A DNA stretch of 64,000 nucleotides from assembly GCA_049975345.1 (NCBI GenBank), contig JBNGDP010000003.1, positions 1 through 64,000 of the forward strand, given 5' to 3'. The notes under the pieces are model-generated. The model had not been told where the DNA came from. It did not search any database and worked only from the letters and a program-made list of their open reading frames with translations. Within the stretch, counting starts at the first letter, position 1; each line of letters starts with the position of its first letter. The position numbers and the translations under genes are program-made. Shown here one piece after another: positions 17,805-26,882 of the stretch. Source of the stretch: Oceanipulchritudo sp049975345 (lineage in GTDB: Bacteria > Verrucomicrobiota > Verrucomicrobiia > Opitutales > Oceanipulchritudinaceae).

Positions 17805-17981
17805 CTACTCCACCGGTCCCGCCCGGAAGAACTTCTTTTCCCCATTCCGGGCCTGGTAAAAACGTGAAATGGTGGCCCCGGTTCCGGGGATATCGGTCTC
17901 GATGACGGTCCAGGTATCCAGGTCGGTGGATTGCTCGATCTGGTAGGTCACGCCCAGTTCCGCGGCGTCCCCGAGCCCCAT
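17805..17981 (-). pseudogene. C-terminal remnant of a secreted protein
   Basis: Reading the minus strand up to the TAG at 17807-17805 gives 58 codons from an in-frame ATG. They encode VTYQIEQSTDLDTWTVIETD and end in RFYQARNGEKKFFRAGPVE. This is the same short C-terminal module seen at the ends of the secreted proteins at 13600 and 54311 (STDLTNW.., FFRL..). A stop codon directly precedes the ATG and no signal peptide or upstream domain is present, so it is best explained as the tail of a deleted gene. The rest of 17668-18200 holds a fragment of the dispersed repeat (18014-18024) and no other gene that I can support. Confidence 0.6.
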
Positions 17982-18248
17982 TCATGGCCAGTACCGGTTC
18001 TTTTCACCTTGTTAAAGCGGTATTCAAGGGCAGTGTTCGGCGGAATTGAATGTACTGACAAACGTAACTCCCAAAAGCCACCATGAGCCAATCCAGTCCG
18101 AATTTCACACGTGGCTTGTCAGTTGGCATATGGCTGGGAACCTTAGCCCTATGCAAGACAATACCGGCGCTTTCCCCGGCCGGTCAGGGGGGATTTTTTG
18201 ATTACAAGCCGGTTGACCAGGATGACAGGACCCCTACGCTTGTCCACC

Positions 18249-19343
18249 ATGCCAACACAGTCGCGATCACTCCGTCCAATCGGCACTTTAGCCGGGAAGC
18301 TCCCTTTGCTCCTTGCCCTTCTGTTCCTTTCCGGCTGTGGAAAGGAAACCTCGACGCGGGAAGAAGCAGTGGTGAGGCCGGTCAAGATCCTTGCGATTAC
18401 CGCCTCCGACAAGGGTGCGCCCCTTGAATTCCCGGCTGTCATCCGGGCGCGTAACAGCGTGGAACTGGCCTTTAACGTTCCCGGGCAAGTGACGGAGTTG
18501 CCCGTCATCGAGGGGGAACCGTTAGCGGAAGGAGCCCTCCTCGCCAGCCTCGACAACACCGAATACAAGGCCCGCCTGCAGGCCGCCCAGGCAGCGCTGG
18601 AACTGTCCCAGACGGACTTTGATCGCTTCAACGACCTGTCCAAATCGGGCGCGGTGGCGATCGCGGAGCTCGACCAGAAACGGGCCGCCCTGCAGGCCGC
18701 CAAGTCCGATCTGGAGCTGGCCCAAAAGAGTTTTGAGGACACCGTCCTGCGTGCCCCCTTTGACGGGCTGGTTTCCAGACGCCTGGTCCAGAATTTCACC
18801 AACGTGCAGGCCAAGCAGCCGGTCATGGTCTTCCAGTCTGTGCGCCCGCTGGATGTGGTCATCGATGTTCCCGAGCCGATGGTCATCCGTTCCGCATATG
18901 ACAAAAGCGAGCCGCCCCCTACCGAGGTCCGGTTTGACAGCCTCCCCGGGATCGCGCTGCCGGTCTTCTTTCGTGAAGTCAGCACCGAGGCCGATCCCCA
19001 GACACAGACCTTCCAGGTGGCCTTTTCCCTCGAAGACACCGGGGAGATCACCGTCCTGCCCGGAATGTCCGCCGTGCTGGTTGCCGAACGCGCCGCGGTG
19101 GGGGGCGACCCGGTCTACCTGCTGCCCCCACTCGCGGTAACGGCTGATACGGAAGGGGGCCGGTCGGTCTGGATCTATGACCCCGCCACCAGCGAGGTTG
19201 CCCAGCGGGAAGTGGAGGTCGGCCTTTTGCGGGACGAGGGGATTGAAATCATTTCCGGACTCACCGAAGGGGACCAGGTCGTGGTGGCCGGCGTCGCGCA
19301 ATTGTCTCCCGGAATGAAGGTGCGGCCGCAAGAGAGCCGTTAA
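18249..19343 (+). CDS. RND efflux periplasmic adaptor (membrane fusion lipoprotein)
   Basis: This is an HlyD/AcrA-type adaptor that bridges an inner-membrane RND pump and an outer-membrane channel. A lipoprotein signal (LLLALLFLSGCGKE) places the lipidated Cys close to the start. The lipoyl/barrel-sandwich halves are ARNSVELAFNVPGQVTELPV and LRAPFDGLVSRRLV, flanking a coiled-coil hairpin (about 110-175). The beta-barrel and membrane-proximal domains follow, ending in ISGLTEGDQVVVAGVAQL. I prefer the ATG at 18249; an in-frame start at 18198 is possible and neither has a strong ribosome binding site. The pump gene follows 20 bp downstream. No outer-membrane channel gene is in the neighbourhood. 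Confidence 0.9.
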   Translation: MPTQSRSLRPIGTLAGKLPLLLALLFLSGCGKETSTREEAVVRPVKILAITASDKGAPLEFPAVIRARNSVELAFNVPGQVTELPVIEGEPLAEGALLASLDNTEYKARLQAAQAALELSQTDFDRFNDLSKSGAVAIAELDQKRAALQAAKSDLELAQKSFEDTVLRAPFDGLVSRRLVQNFTNVQAKQPVMVFQSVRPLDVVIDVPEPMVIRSAYDKSEPPPTEVRFDSLPGIALPVFFREVSTEADPQTQTFQVAFSLEDTGEITVLPGMSAVLVAERAAVGGDPVYLLPPLAVTADTEGGRSVWIYDPATSEVAQREVEVGLLRDEGIEIISGLTEGDQVVVAGVAQLSPGMKVRPQESR

Positions 19344-19363
19344 TCCGGCGGAGGGAAACGATC

Positions 19364-22300
19364 ATGAATCCTGCAGAAACCTGTATCCGCAAGGAAACGG
19401 TCAGTTGGCTGGCGGTAATCCTGCTCCTTCTGGGCGGCTATCTTTCCTTTAACAGCCTTGGCCGGTACGAGGACCCCGAATTCGTCATCCGCCAGGCCGT
19501 AGTCATCACCCCGTACGCCAGAGCCACGGCCGCCCAGGTGGCCGAGGAAGTGTCCGATCCCATCGAGGCGGCCATCCAGCAACTGCAGGAGGTCAAGAAA
19601 ATCCAATCCATCTCCCGCCCCGGTGAATCGGAAGTGCAGGTGGAGATGCAGATGAAATTCGCCCCTGAGCAGAACGACCTGGAGCAGATCTGGGACAAGC
19701 TGCGACGCAAGATCGCCGACGCCCAAAACAAACTTCCGCCGGGCGCCGGTCCCTCCTTTATCAACGACGACTTTGGCGACGTGTTCGGCCTTTTCCTTGC
19801 CCTGACCGGGGAAGGCTATGACCTGACGGAATTGAAGGAGTATGCCGAAGACCTGCGCAAGGAGCTGCTGCTGGTCGAAGGTGTGGCCAAGATCAGCCTG
19901 TACGGCGCCCCCGAGGAGGCCGTCTTTGTGGAAATTTCCAGCAGCCGGGCGGCCCGGCTCGGGATTCCCCTGACCCGGGTCTACGAGGTCCTCCGCCAGC
20001 AGAATCTCATCAAACCGTCCGGTAATCTCGAAGTGGAGGGCACGCGCATCCGGCTGTCGCCCGCGGATCCCGCCCCCGACCTGGAGGCCCTCCGGCAGAT
20101 TCGCCTGGGGGTCGGGGCCGAGGCCCGCGTCATCACCCTTGGCGACCTTGCGACCCTGGAGATGGGGGTCCGCGAACCGCCCCGCACCCTCATGCGCTAC
20201 AGCGGGAAACCCGCGCTCGGGATCGGCATCTCCAACGTCAAGGGGGGCAACATCGTGAACCTCGGGGATGCTGTGCGGGCGCGGCTCGCTGGACTGGAGG
20301 CGGAGCAACCCCTCGGCATGGAGCTGCACGATGTTTCCTACCAGGGCGACACCGTGCGCCAGTCGGTCAAGGATTTCCTCAACAACCTCATTGTGGCCAT
20401 CGTCATCGTGGTCGGGGTACTGCTTGCCTTCATGGGCTTGAAAAGCGGCATCATCATCGGACTGGTGCTGCTCCTGATCGTCTCGGGCACCCTTGTCTGC
20501 ATGGCCTTTGCGGGGATTGACATGCACCGCGTTTCCCTCGGCGCGCTCATCATCGCCCTCGGCATGCTGGTGGACAATGCGATCGTCGTCACCGATGCCA
20601 TGCGCCTGCGCATCCGCGCCGGGGAGGATTCCCTGAAGGTGGCGCGGGAGGTGGTCGCCGGCACCATGTGGCCCTTGTTCGGGGGCACCGCCGTCGGCAT
20701 TCTCGCCTTCAGTGCAATCGGCTTTTCCCCCACAGGCATGGGCGAATACGCCGGCTCCCTGTTCTGGGTGATCGGCTACTCGCTTCTGCTGAGCTGGGTG
20801 CTGGCCATCACGGTCACCCCCCTGCTCTGCTGCCGCCTCTTCCGGCCAAAGCCCTCCGCTTCGGGAAAAGAGGCCTACAGTGGCTTTTTCTATGGTGGCT
20901 ACCGGAACCTGCTTGGTTGGGTTCTCTCCCACCGGGCGGCTTCCCTCGGTGTGCTGGCCGCCCTTCTGGTTATTTCCTTTCTCGGGCTGAAATTCGTCCC
21001 GCCCGGCTTCATGCCGGATTCCTCGCGACCCCAGTTTGTCGTGGATTACTGGCTGCCCCAGGGGACGGATATTTCCAAGACCGAGCGGGACATCCAGGCG
21101 GCGGAGCAACGGGTGCTGGAGAAACCGGGAGTGACCGCGGTCACCTCCTTCATCGGCGCCGGCGGGCCCCGGTTCATGCTGACCTATTCGCCCGAACCGC
21201 CGAATTCCTCCTACGGGCAGCTGCTCGTGGACGTGGAGAACTTCCGGGTCATTCCGGAGCTGATCACCCATTTGCAGGAGGAGCTTACCCTGGTGTTCCC
21301 ACAGGCGGAGATCAAGGCATGGAAATTCATGCTGGGGAAGCCCCTTCCCTCCAAGATCGAGGCGGTCTTCCGGGGACCGGATGGCACCGTCCTGCGCCGG
21401 CTGGCCGAAGAGGCGAAGCAGGTCATGCGTCAAGATGGCGGGGCGGTCGGGATCAAAGATGACTGGCGAAGCAAGGTTCCCGTGCTTCGGCCCATTATCA
21501 ACGAAGTGGCGGCGCGCCGGGCCGGCCTCTCCCCGACGGACGTGAACGCGGCCCTGCAGACCACTTTCGGCGGCACCAGTATCGGCATTTTCCGCGACGG
21601 CGACCGCATGCTGCCGATCATCGCCCGCCCGCCCGAGAACCAGCGGGACTCTCTCGACAGCATCGAAACCATCCTCGTTCCCGGCGGCACGGCAACGCGC
21701 CCCGTTCCGCTGGCACAATTGGTGACCGGATTCGAGACCGCCTTCGAGGACAGCCTGATCCGGAGGCAGAACCGGTTCCCCACCATCAAGGCGCAATGCG
21801 ACCCGCTGGCCGGAGAGCTGGCCGGTCCCCTCTTCAATCGCTTGCGCCCGCAAATCGAGGCCATCGAGCTTCCCCCGGGCTACTCCTTGTCATGGGATGG
21901 TGAATACGAGGCTTCCCGCGAGTCCAACGAGGGCCTGGCCATTTCGGCCCCCTACGGTTTCGCGGCCATGATCCTTGCCGTGGTCGTGATGTTCAACGCC
22001 ATTCGCCAGGCCGCCATCATCTGGTTGACCGCGCCTCTGGCCGTCATCGGCGTCACCATCGGGCTGCTGCTCTTCCAGGCACCCTTTGAATTCATGGCCA
22101 TCCTCGGCTTCCTCAGCCTCATCGGGATGATGGTCAAGAACGCCATCGTGCTGGTCGACCAGGTCGACGTGGAGCGAAGGGCCGGCAAGGCCCTCGAGCC
22201 GGCGATCATTGACTCCGCGGTGGGCCGCATGATGCCGGTCTCGCTCGGGGCGCTGACCACCATTCTCGGGGTCGCCCCGCTGCTGCTGGATCCGTTCTTC

Positions 22301-22450
22301 CGCAGCATGACGGTGGTCATCATGTTCGGGCTGGCCTTCGCAACCATCCTCACCCTGGTGGTGATTCCGCTGTTCTACTACCTCTTCTTCAAGGGATCGG
22401 AGGGCAAGTCACCGGTGGGCGGCGCGAACGGCCCGAGGTCAACGATGTGA
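19364..22450 (+). CDS. RND-family multidrug efflux permease
   Basis: The 1028-residue protein has the AcrB/MexB layout: a first transmembrane helix (WLAVILLLLGGYLSF), a large periplasmic porter loop, a central block of helices, a second porter loop and a final helix block. The TM4 proton-relay region is MLVDNAIVVTDAMRLR (about 400-415), matching the usual VDxAIVVVE pattern. The C-terminal half has GMMVKNAIVLVDQVD and VSLGALTTILGVAPLLLDPF. The start is supported by GGAGG eight or nine bases upstream. Substrates cannot be told from sequence. Its 3' end overlaps the convergent hydrolase gene by 12 bases. Confidence 0.92.
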   Translation: MNPAETCIRKETVSWLAVILLLLGGYLSFNSLGRYEDPEFVIRQAVVITPYARATAAQVAEEVSDPIEAAIQQLQEVKKIQSISRPGESEVQVEMQMKFAPEQNDLEQIWDKLRRKIADAQNKLPPGAGPSFINDDFGDVFGLFLALTGEGYDLTELKEYAEDLRKELLLVEGVAKISLYGAPEEAVFVEISSSRAARLGIPLTRVYEVLRQQNLIKPSGNLEVEGTRIRLSPADPAPDLEALRQIRLGVGAEARVITLGDLATLEMGVREPPRTLMRYSGKPALGIGISNVKGGNIVNLGDAVRARLAGLEAEQPLGMELHDVSYQGDTVRQSVKDFLNNLIVAIVIVVGVLLAFMGLKSGIIIGLVLLLIVSGTLVCMAFAGIDMHRVSLGALIIALGMLVDNAIVVTDAMRLRIRAGEDSLKVAREVVAGTMWPLFGGTAVGILAFSAIGFSPTGMGEYAGSLFWVIGYSLLLSWVLAITVTPLLCCRLFRPKPSASGKEAYSGFFYGGYRNLLGWVLSHRAASLGVLAALLVISFLGLKFVPPGFMPDSSRPQFVVDYWLPQGTDISKTERDIQAAEQRVLEKPGVTAVTSFIGAGGPRFMLTYSPEPPNSSYGQLLVDVENFRVIPELITHLQEELTLVFPQAEIKAWKFMLGKPLPSKIEAVFRGPDGTVLRRLAEEAKQVMRQDGGAVGIKDDWRSKVPVLRPIINEVAARRAGLSPTDVNAALQTTFGGTSIGIFRDGDRMLPIIARPPENQRDSLDSIETILVPGGTATRPVPLAQLVTGFETAFEDSLIRRQNRFPTIKAQCDPLAGELAGPLFNRLRPQIEAIELPPGYSLSWDGEYEASRESNEGLAISAPYGFAAMILAVVVMFNAIRQAAIIWLTAPLAVIGVTIGLLLFQAPFEFMAILGFLSLIGMMVKNAIVLVDQVDVERRAGKALEPAIIDSAVGRMMPVSLGALTTILGVAPLLLDPFFRSMTVVIMFGLAFATILTLVVIPLFYYLFFKGSEGKSPVGGANGPRSTM

Positions 22451-24262
22451 GCTGAAGAAGGCGCGGAGGTCGTCGAACATGTCCTCGGTGATGGTATGGG
22501 CGACGCCGGGATACACCCGGAAGGTGGCGTTGGCGCCGACGGACTCATAAATCGACTCCGCCAACGGCCAGCGGTTGGCAAGGAGGCGATCGGCGGGATA
22601 ATTGAGGAGGGCCTTGATGGCGTTTTCCTCCTCCGTGGTCAGGCCGCGCCAGTCAAGGGCGTCGTTATAATCGCTCCCACCCACATAGATGAAGAGGGCC
22701 ACCTGCTTGAAGGCCTGCAGGTTGAAACCCTGACCGGCGATCGGCTGGAGGTCCTTGATGCCGAAAGGATACGGGAGGGCGGTACCTTGCCACTGGGTGA
22801 CGGGCGCCGCCGGCCAGCCGCCGGGTGAGCCCGGGGCGGCCGCCTTCAAGCGCTCCGGATGGAGGATGGAAAAGCGGCTGGTAAAGGCCCCGGAAGCGGA
22901 GAATCCCATCATGAAAACCTTGTTATCCATGGCATGCCCCTTGTCGCGCAAGCGCTGGAGGGCGTCGTCGATCATGGCCAGCATCTGCAGGTCGATCTGC
23001 TCGATGCCGTCCCACTGGTTGGAGAGGCTGTAGCGGTCCAGGGCATGGACGTAGAGTCCGCCGGGCTCCGGTGCGGGAGGATTCTGGGGCCGGGGAAAGA
23101 CCGGGACCAGCAGCGGACAGCCCAGCTCCACGGCGAAGGAACTGCGCCAGCGCAGCAGGCCAAGGGCGGCGTCCTCATGGAACCAGGGATCGTCGCCCCA
23201 TGTGCCGGTGTTGTTGGGCTCCACCAGAAGGGTCTTCGGGGCGCTGATGGCCGGCGGAATCAGGAGATAATAGGGCCAATAGAACCCCTTCGCCGGATTG
23301 GCCTCGATCCGTTCCGTGGGCGGATCCGCGGTCGTGAATTTCAACGTGAAGGGGGCGGTCATCAAGGTCCCGGTGGCGGACCGGAAGGAAAACGGGCTCA
23401 GGCTGGCGGTGTGCCCGTAGAGCGGCGTCCCCGCCGTTCCGCGGGCGACATAGGCGGTGCGCCCGTCCTGCGACCAGGTCATGCTCCAGGGCCACCAGCC
23501 GGAGCTGGTGAATCCGCCGGTCGGCATCATCGGTTCACTGAAGCGCAACTCCACCGTGTCAAAGAAGGGGTCGACATCCATCGCCCCGCTGGAAGGATTG
23601 CTCCAGACGACGTACGGTCCGGCAATCGAGGCGGTGCCCGTGGTAAAGGCCAGGGCATACTGGGCCGGCTTCCGCCCCTGGATATCCGCAAACCCGGCCC
23701 CCCCGGCGTTCAGGGTCAGGCGCAGCGTGGCATTGGCGGGCAACACCTCAGCAGCGGACAGGCGGTGGATTTCCACGGTACGGTGGTCCGCTGACCAGGT
23801 GACATAGGAGGCCCCCCAGTTGGCATCCGCCTGCACCCCTGCCGTGGGCGCCATCTCCCGGTCGAAGGTGATGGTGATTTTCGTCAACTCCGGGGAGACC
23901 CCCGTCGCCCCATTGGCGGGATTGCTGGCAATGACCAGCGGCAGATCGGAGCCCGCCCCCACCGCGACGCGGAAGAAGCCCGGATCCTGGACCGCTCCGG
24001 GAACCTCCACGGCAAAGCGCGCCGGCTGGACACACTCGAGGGTGTACCACGGAAGTTCCGCCCAGGGGGACTGGGGATTCTGCGATTCCAGCTCCTGCAC
24101 CGAATAAGGGGTCGGCGGATCCGTATCCTGGAAGAGAACCCGCACCGTTCCCCCCGGCAGGGACTGCGTCTGCAGGACCTCGAGGGCCCCCTGCGCGGGT
24201 ACATGAATGAACAGACCATACAAAAGCGACAGAAGAACAAGATTGGGAATCAAAGCTTTCAT
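22439..24262 (-). CDS. Secreted alpha/beta hydrolase (esterase-like) with Ig-like domains
   Basis: The start is placed at the ATG at 24262, which follows GGAGG and opens a signal peptide (LIPNLVLLSLLYGLFIHVPAQG); the product is 607 residues. Two Big_5/SbsA-like Ig domains come first (VIASNPANGATGVSPELTKI; VVWSNPSSGAMDVDPFFDTV). The C-terminal third is an alpha/beta hydrolase with nucleophile elbow MMGFSASGAF, a likely acid in VGGSDYNDALD and His in VYPGVAHTI, resembling PHB-depolymerase or feruloyl-esterase-type secreted enzymes. It may remove acyl groups from polysaccharides, which is an inference. It converges on the RND pump gene and diverges from nfeD. Confidence 0.8.
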   Translation of the reverse strand: MKALIPNLVLLSLLYGLFIHVPAQGALEVLQTQSLPGGTVRVLFQDTDPPTPYSVQELESQNPQSPWAELPWYTLECVQPARFAVEVPGAVQDPGFFRVAVGAGSDLPLVIASNPANGATGVSPELTKITITFDREMAPTAGVQADANWGASYVTWSADHRTVEIHRLSAAEVLPANATLRLTLNAGGAGFADIQGRKPAQYALAFTTGTASIAGPYVVWSNPSSGAMDVDPFFDTVELRFSEPMMPTGGFTSSGWWPWSMTWSQDGRTAYVARGTAGTPLYGHTASLSPFSFRSATGTLMTAPFTLKFTTADPPTERIEANPAKGFYWPYYLLIPPAISAPKTLLVEPNNTGTWGDDPWFHEDAALGLLRWRSSFAVELGCPLLVPVFPRPQNPPAPEPGGLYVHALDRYSLSNQWDGIEQIDLQMLAMIDDALQRLRDKGHAMDNKVFMMGFSASGAFTSRFSILHPERLKAAAPGSPGGWPAAPVTQWQGTALPYPFGIKDLQPIAGQGFNLQAFKQVALFIYVGGSDYNDALDWRGLTTEEENAIKALLNYPADRLLANRWPLAESIYESVGANATFRVYPGVAHTITEDMFDDLRAFFSSHR

Positions 24263-24342
24263 CACCACACCTCCCTGGTTTGCATACAAACAGAAGACGG
24301 ATTCTAGGAAACCAATGGATTCCTGACAATGGCAAAATGCGA

Positions 24343-24371
24343 TTGCCCAAAACGGTTTCGGGCTGTATACT
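24343..24371 (+). promoter_or_regulatory. Candidate sigma-70 promoter of the nfeD operon, possibly leaderless
   Basis: TTGCCC (24343-24348) and TATACT (24366-24371) are separated by 17 bases. The ATG of the nfeD gene begins at 24380, only eight bases after the -10 box, so a transcript from this promoter would have almost no leader. No Shine-Dalgarno precedes the ATG. Confidence 0.45.
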
Positions 24372-24379
24372 GACAAACC

Positions 24380-25675
24380 ATGAGGGCATGCCTTTGGGCG
24401 ATTTTGCCGGTGGTGTGCCTGCCAGTATTGCTTTGCGCGGACACACCGGCAATCGGAGTGATCCGGATTGAGGGAACCATCAACCCGGCCACTTCGGGCT
24501 ATATTGATCGGGCCTTGCAAACAGGGGAGAGGGAGGACTTCAGCTGCCTGGTGATCCAGCTGGACACGCCAGGCGGGCTGCTGGACTCCACCCAGACCAT
24601 CGTGAAGCACTTTTTCGCCTCGCCCACCCCTGTTGTCGTGTATGTGTCCCCATCCGGGGCGGTGGCGGGAAGCGCCGGCTGCTTCATCACCCTGGCCGCG
24701 GACGTGGCGGCCATGGCCCCGAACACCAGCATTGGGGCGGCCCATCCAGTTGTCATGGGCGGGGGTGGCGAATCAGGGGAAGCAGACGAGACGATGAACA
24801 AGAAGCTGGAGAACTTCGCCGCCAGCTACATCGAGTCAATCGCCGAAAAGCGCAAGCGCAACGCCGAATGGGCCATCTCGGCCGTGCGGGACAGTTCCTC
24901 CATCACCGCGGAGAAGGCCCTCGAACTGGGCGTGATCGACCTCATTGCCCGGGACATGAACGACCTGGCCCGCCAACTCGAAGGCTGGCGGGCGGATGAA
25001 CAGGTCCTGCGGACCCTTGGCGCGGATGTAGTGGAAATTCCAATGCTTTTGCGGGAGCGGGTGTTCCAGATGTTATGGCGCCCGGAGGTGATGTTCATCC
25101 TGATGCTGGTCGCCATCTACGGGATCATCGGGGAACTGAGCACGCCGGGAATGGTGCTTCCCGGCGTGGCCGGGGTCGTTTCCCTGATTCTCGTTCTCTA
25201 CATGGCGGCCATCCTTCCCATCAACATCGCCGGGCTGGCCCTGATGGTGCTGGCGGTCGGGCTGTTCATCGCCGAGGCCTTCACCCCCACCTTCGGATTG
25301 TTCACAACCGGGGGCCTGATCTCCTTCTTCCTCGGGGCCCTCATGCTGTTTGAACGGGGCATCCAGGGGTTTCATCTTTCCCTGGCCTACATCATTCCCG
25401 GCACCCTGCTCACCGCGGCGTTTTTTCTGTTCGTCATCGGGGCCGGGTTGCGCGCCCAGCGCCTGCCCGTCCGCGTCGGCCGCGAAACCCTGATCGGTAA
25501 GATCACCCGCGCCACCTCCAATATCGATTCCCGGTCGGGACATGTCTCCATCGACGGGGAGGATTGGGCCGCCACCAGTGAACAACCCGTTTCCATGGGC
25601 CAAACCGTCGAGATCATCGGCCGGCAAGGCCTGCGGTTGATCGTGAAGCCAACTCCAAAGGAGGAATCGTCATGA
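24380..25675 (+). CDS. NfeD-family membrane-bound serine protease (ClpP-class)
   Basis: The 431-residue full-length NfeD protein has a signal/anchor sequence. A ClpP/SppA-like protease domain follows (about 25-220) with LDTPGGLLDST, the nucleophile Ser in SPSGAVAGSAG and a conserved Lys region (ENFAASYIESIAEKRKRN). Four or five transmembrane helices cover about 235-355, and a C-terminal OB-fold NfeD domain ends the protein (GKITRATSNIDSRSGHVSID to GLRLIVKP). The family cleaves stomatin-type partners and is tied to membrane quality control. The next gene encodes such a partner, and the two frames overlap by four bases (ATGA). Confidence 0.93.
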   Translation: MRACLWAILPVVCLPVLLCADTPAIGVIRIEGTINPATSGYIDRALQTGEREDFSCLVIQLDTPGGLLDSTQTIVKHFFASPTPVVVYVSPSGAVAGSAGCFITLAADVAAMAPNTSIGAAHPVVMGGGGESGEADETMNKKLENFAASYIESIAEKRKRNAEWAISAVRDSSSITAEKALELGVIDLIARDMNDLARQLEGWRADEQVLRTLGADVVEIPMLLRERVFQMLWRPEVMFILMLVAIYGIIGELSTPGMVLPGVAGVVSLILVLYMAAILPINIAGLALMVLAVGLFIAEAFTPTFGLFTTGGLISFFLGALMLFERGIQGFHLSLAYIIPGTLLTAAFFLFVIGAGLRAQRLPVRVGRETLIGKITRATSNIDSRSGHVSIDGEDWAATSEQPVSMGQTVEIIGRQGLRLIVKPTPKEESS

Positions 25676-26466
25676 AATTTGAAGGCATATCCGATCCGAT
25701 GCTGTGGATCATCACCGTCATCATCCTGCTGGCCCTCCTGCTGCCGGCCATGATCCGCATCCTGCGGGAATACGAGCGCGGCGTCATCTTCCGCCTGGGC
25801 AAATTGCTCCGGGCCAAGGGGCCGGGCCTGGTCATCCTCATCCCCATCGTCGATCGCATGGTGCGCGTCGACCTGCGCGTCGTCACCATTGATGTCCCTC
25901 GCCAGGAGATGATGACCCGCGACAACGTCCCCGTCACCGTCGATGCCGTACTGTATTTCCGCGTCATCGATTCCGAGGCCGCCATCGTCAAGGTGGAGCA
26001 TTTCCTGAAAGCCACCTCGCTGATCGCCCAGACCACCCTGCGCAGCGTCATCGGCCAGGCGGAGCTTGACGACCTCCTGGCCCACCGCGACAAGGTCAAC
26101 CGGACCCTGCAGGAAATCATCGACCGCCAGACCGATCCCTGGGGCATCAAGGTGACCGCGGTCGAGGTCAAGGACGTCGTCCTGCCCGATACGATGAAGC
26201 GGGCCATGGCCAAACAGGCCGAAATGGAGCGCGAACGCCGTGCCAAGGTGATCAACGCCCTCGGGGAGTTCCAGGCGGCCGAAAAACTGGTCGAGGCCGG
26301 AGAACGGATCCATTCCCAGCCCATCGCCCTGCAATTGCGCTTCCTGCAGACCATCCAGGAAATCTCCAGCGAGCACAACACCCACACCATCCTCCCGCTG
26401 CCGATCGACCTGCTGTCGCCGTACGTTACTGCGGGAGAAAAGAAGGAGGAAAATAAAACCCCATGA
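25672..26466 (+). CDS. Slipin (stomatin/SPFH-domain membrane protein)
   Basis: The 264-residue protein has an N-terminal membrane helix (WIITVIILLALLLPAMI). The SPFH/band-7 domain includes REYERGVIFRLGKL, VTIDVPRQEMMTRDNVPVTV and WGIKVTAVEVKDVVLPD, and a C-terminal coiled coil contains MERERRAKVINALGEFQAA. Slipins organise membrane microdomains and are proteolytic substrates of their NfeD partner. Overlapping start and stop codons with both neighbours make this a three-gene operon. Confidence 0.94.
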   Translation: MKFEGISDPMLWIITVIILLALLLPAMIRILREYERGVIFRLGKLLRAKGPGLVILIPIVDRMVRVDLRVVTIDVPRQEMMTRDNVPVTVDAVLYFRVIDSEAAIVKVEHFLKATSLIAQTTLRSVIGQAELDDLLAHRDKVNRTLQEIIDRQTDPWGIKVTAVEVKDVVLPDTMKRAMAKQAEMERERRAKVINALGEFQAAEKLVEAGERIHSQPIALQLRFLQTIQEISSEHNTHTILPLPIDLLSPYVTAGEKKEENKTP

Positions 26467-26789
26467 AAAACTATTCCGTGAACGACTGGATTCTCTACCA
26501 CGAGCAGGAATCCTCAGATCATCCTGAACCGGGCGCGCATGATATCAGTCCCGCCCCGCGGGGGGATGCCTATTCCTACCTGGTCGACCGGCTCTGGCGG
26601 GTCACCCGGGTGAACCGGGACGGTTCCCTTGAAGCAACCGGTTCCAATGGCCGTGTCCATCGCCTGCCGCCCCATGACCGGCATATCGAAAAGGTCGGCT
26701 GGCTGCGCAGACGACTGCTGGGAAGAAGACTGGGCAGACCGTACGGCAACCGCGGCCTCTTCCGCCGTCCTATCCGCTCCGGCAGGTAA
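26463..26789 (+). CDS. Small hypothetical protein, third gene of the nfeD-slipin operon
   Basis: The 108-residue protein is not recognised as a named family. The middle part (LWRVTRVNRDGSLEATGSNG) looks like a small beta-barrel of SH3 or Tudor type. The C-terminus is strongly basic (RRRLLGRRLGRPYGN, then FRRPIRSGR). No signal peptide is present. The ATG overlaps the slipin stop codon, which is the main evidence that it is real and co-expressed. A membrane-surface or nucleic-acid contact is conceivable but not supported by a motif. Confidence 0.7.
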   Translation: MKNYSVNDWILYHEQESSDHPEPGAHDISPAPRGDAYSYLVDRLWRVTRVNRDGSLEATGSNGRVHRLPPHDRHIEKVGWLRRRLLGRRLGRPYGNRGLFRRPIRSGR

Positions 26790-26882
26790 TCACCAGGATG
26801 GCGGATTTTCTTGTCTCCTTTCCGTGAAAGATTTAGATTTCCAAAACTCCCCCGAGCACACACGCCGAACCAAGGATTCACA

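Noticed and set aside
18083..18427. Plus-strand open frame overlapping the RND adaptor start
   Set aside because: It runs into the adaptor gene in another frame, and its second half shows shadow-type composition; no ribosome binding site or domain.
19340..21853. Long minus-strand open frame (837 codons) opposite the RND pump
   Set aside because: It is antisense to a gene with clear family motifs; the translation has shadow-like composition (many Asp/Gly/Gln/Pro) and no domain.
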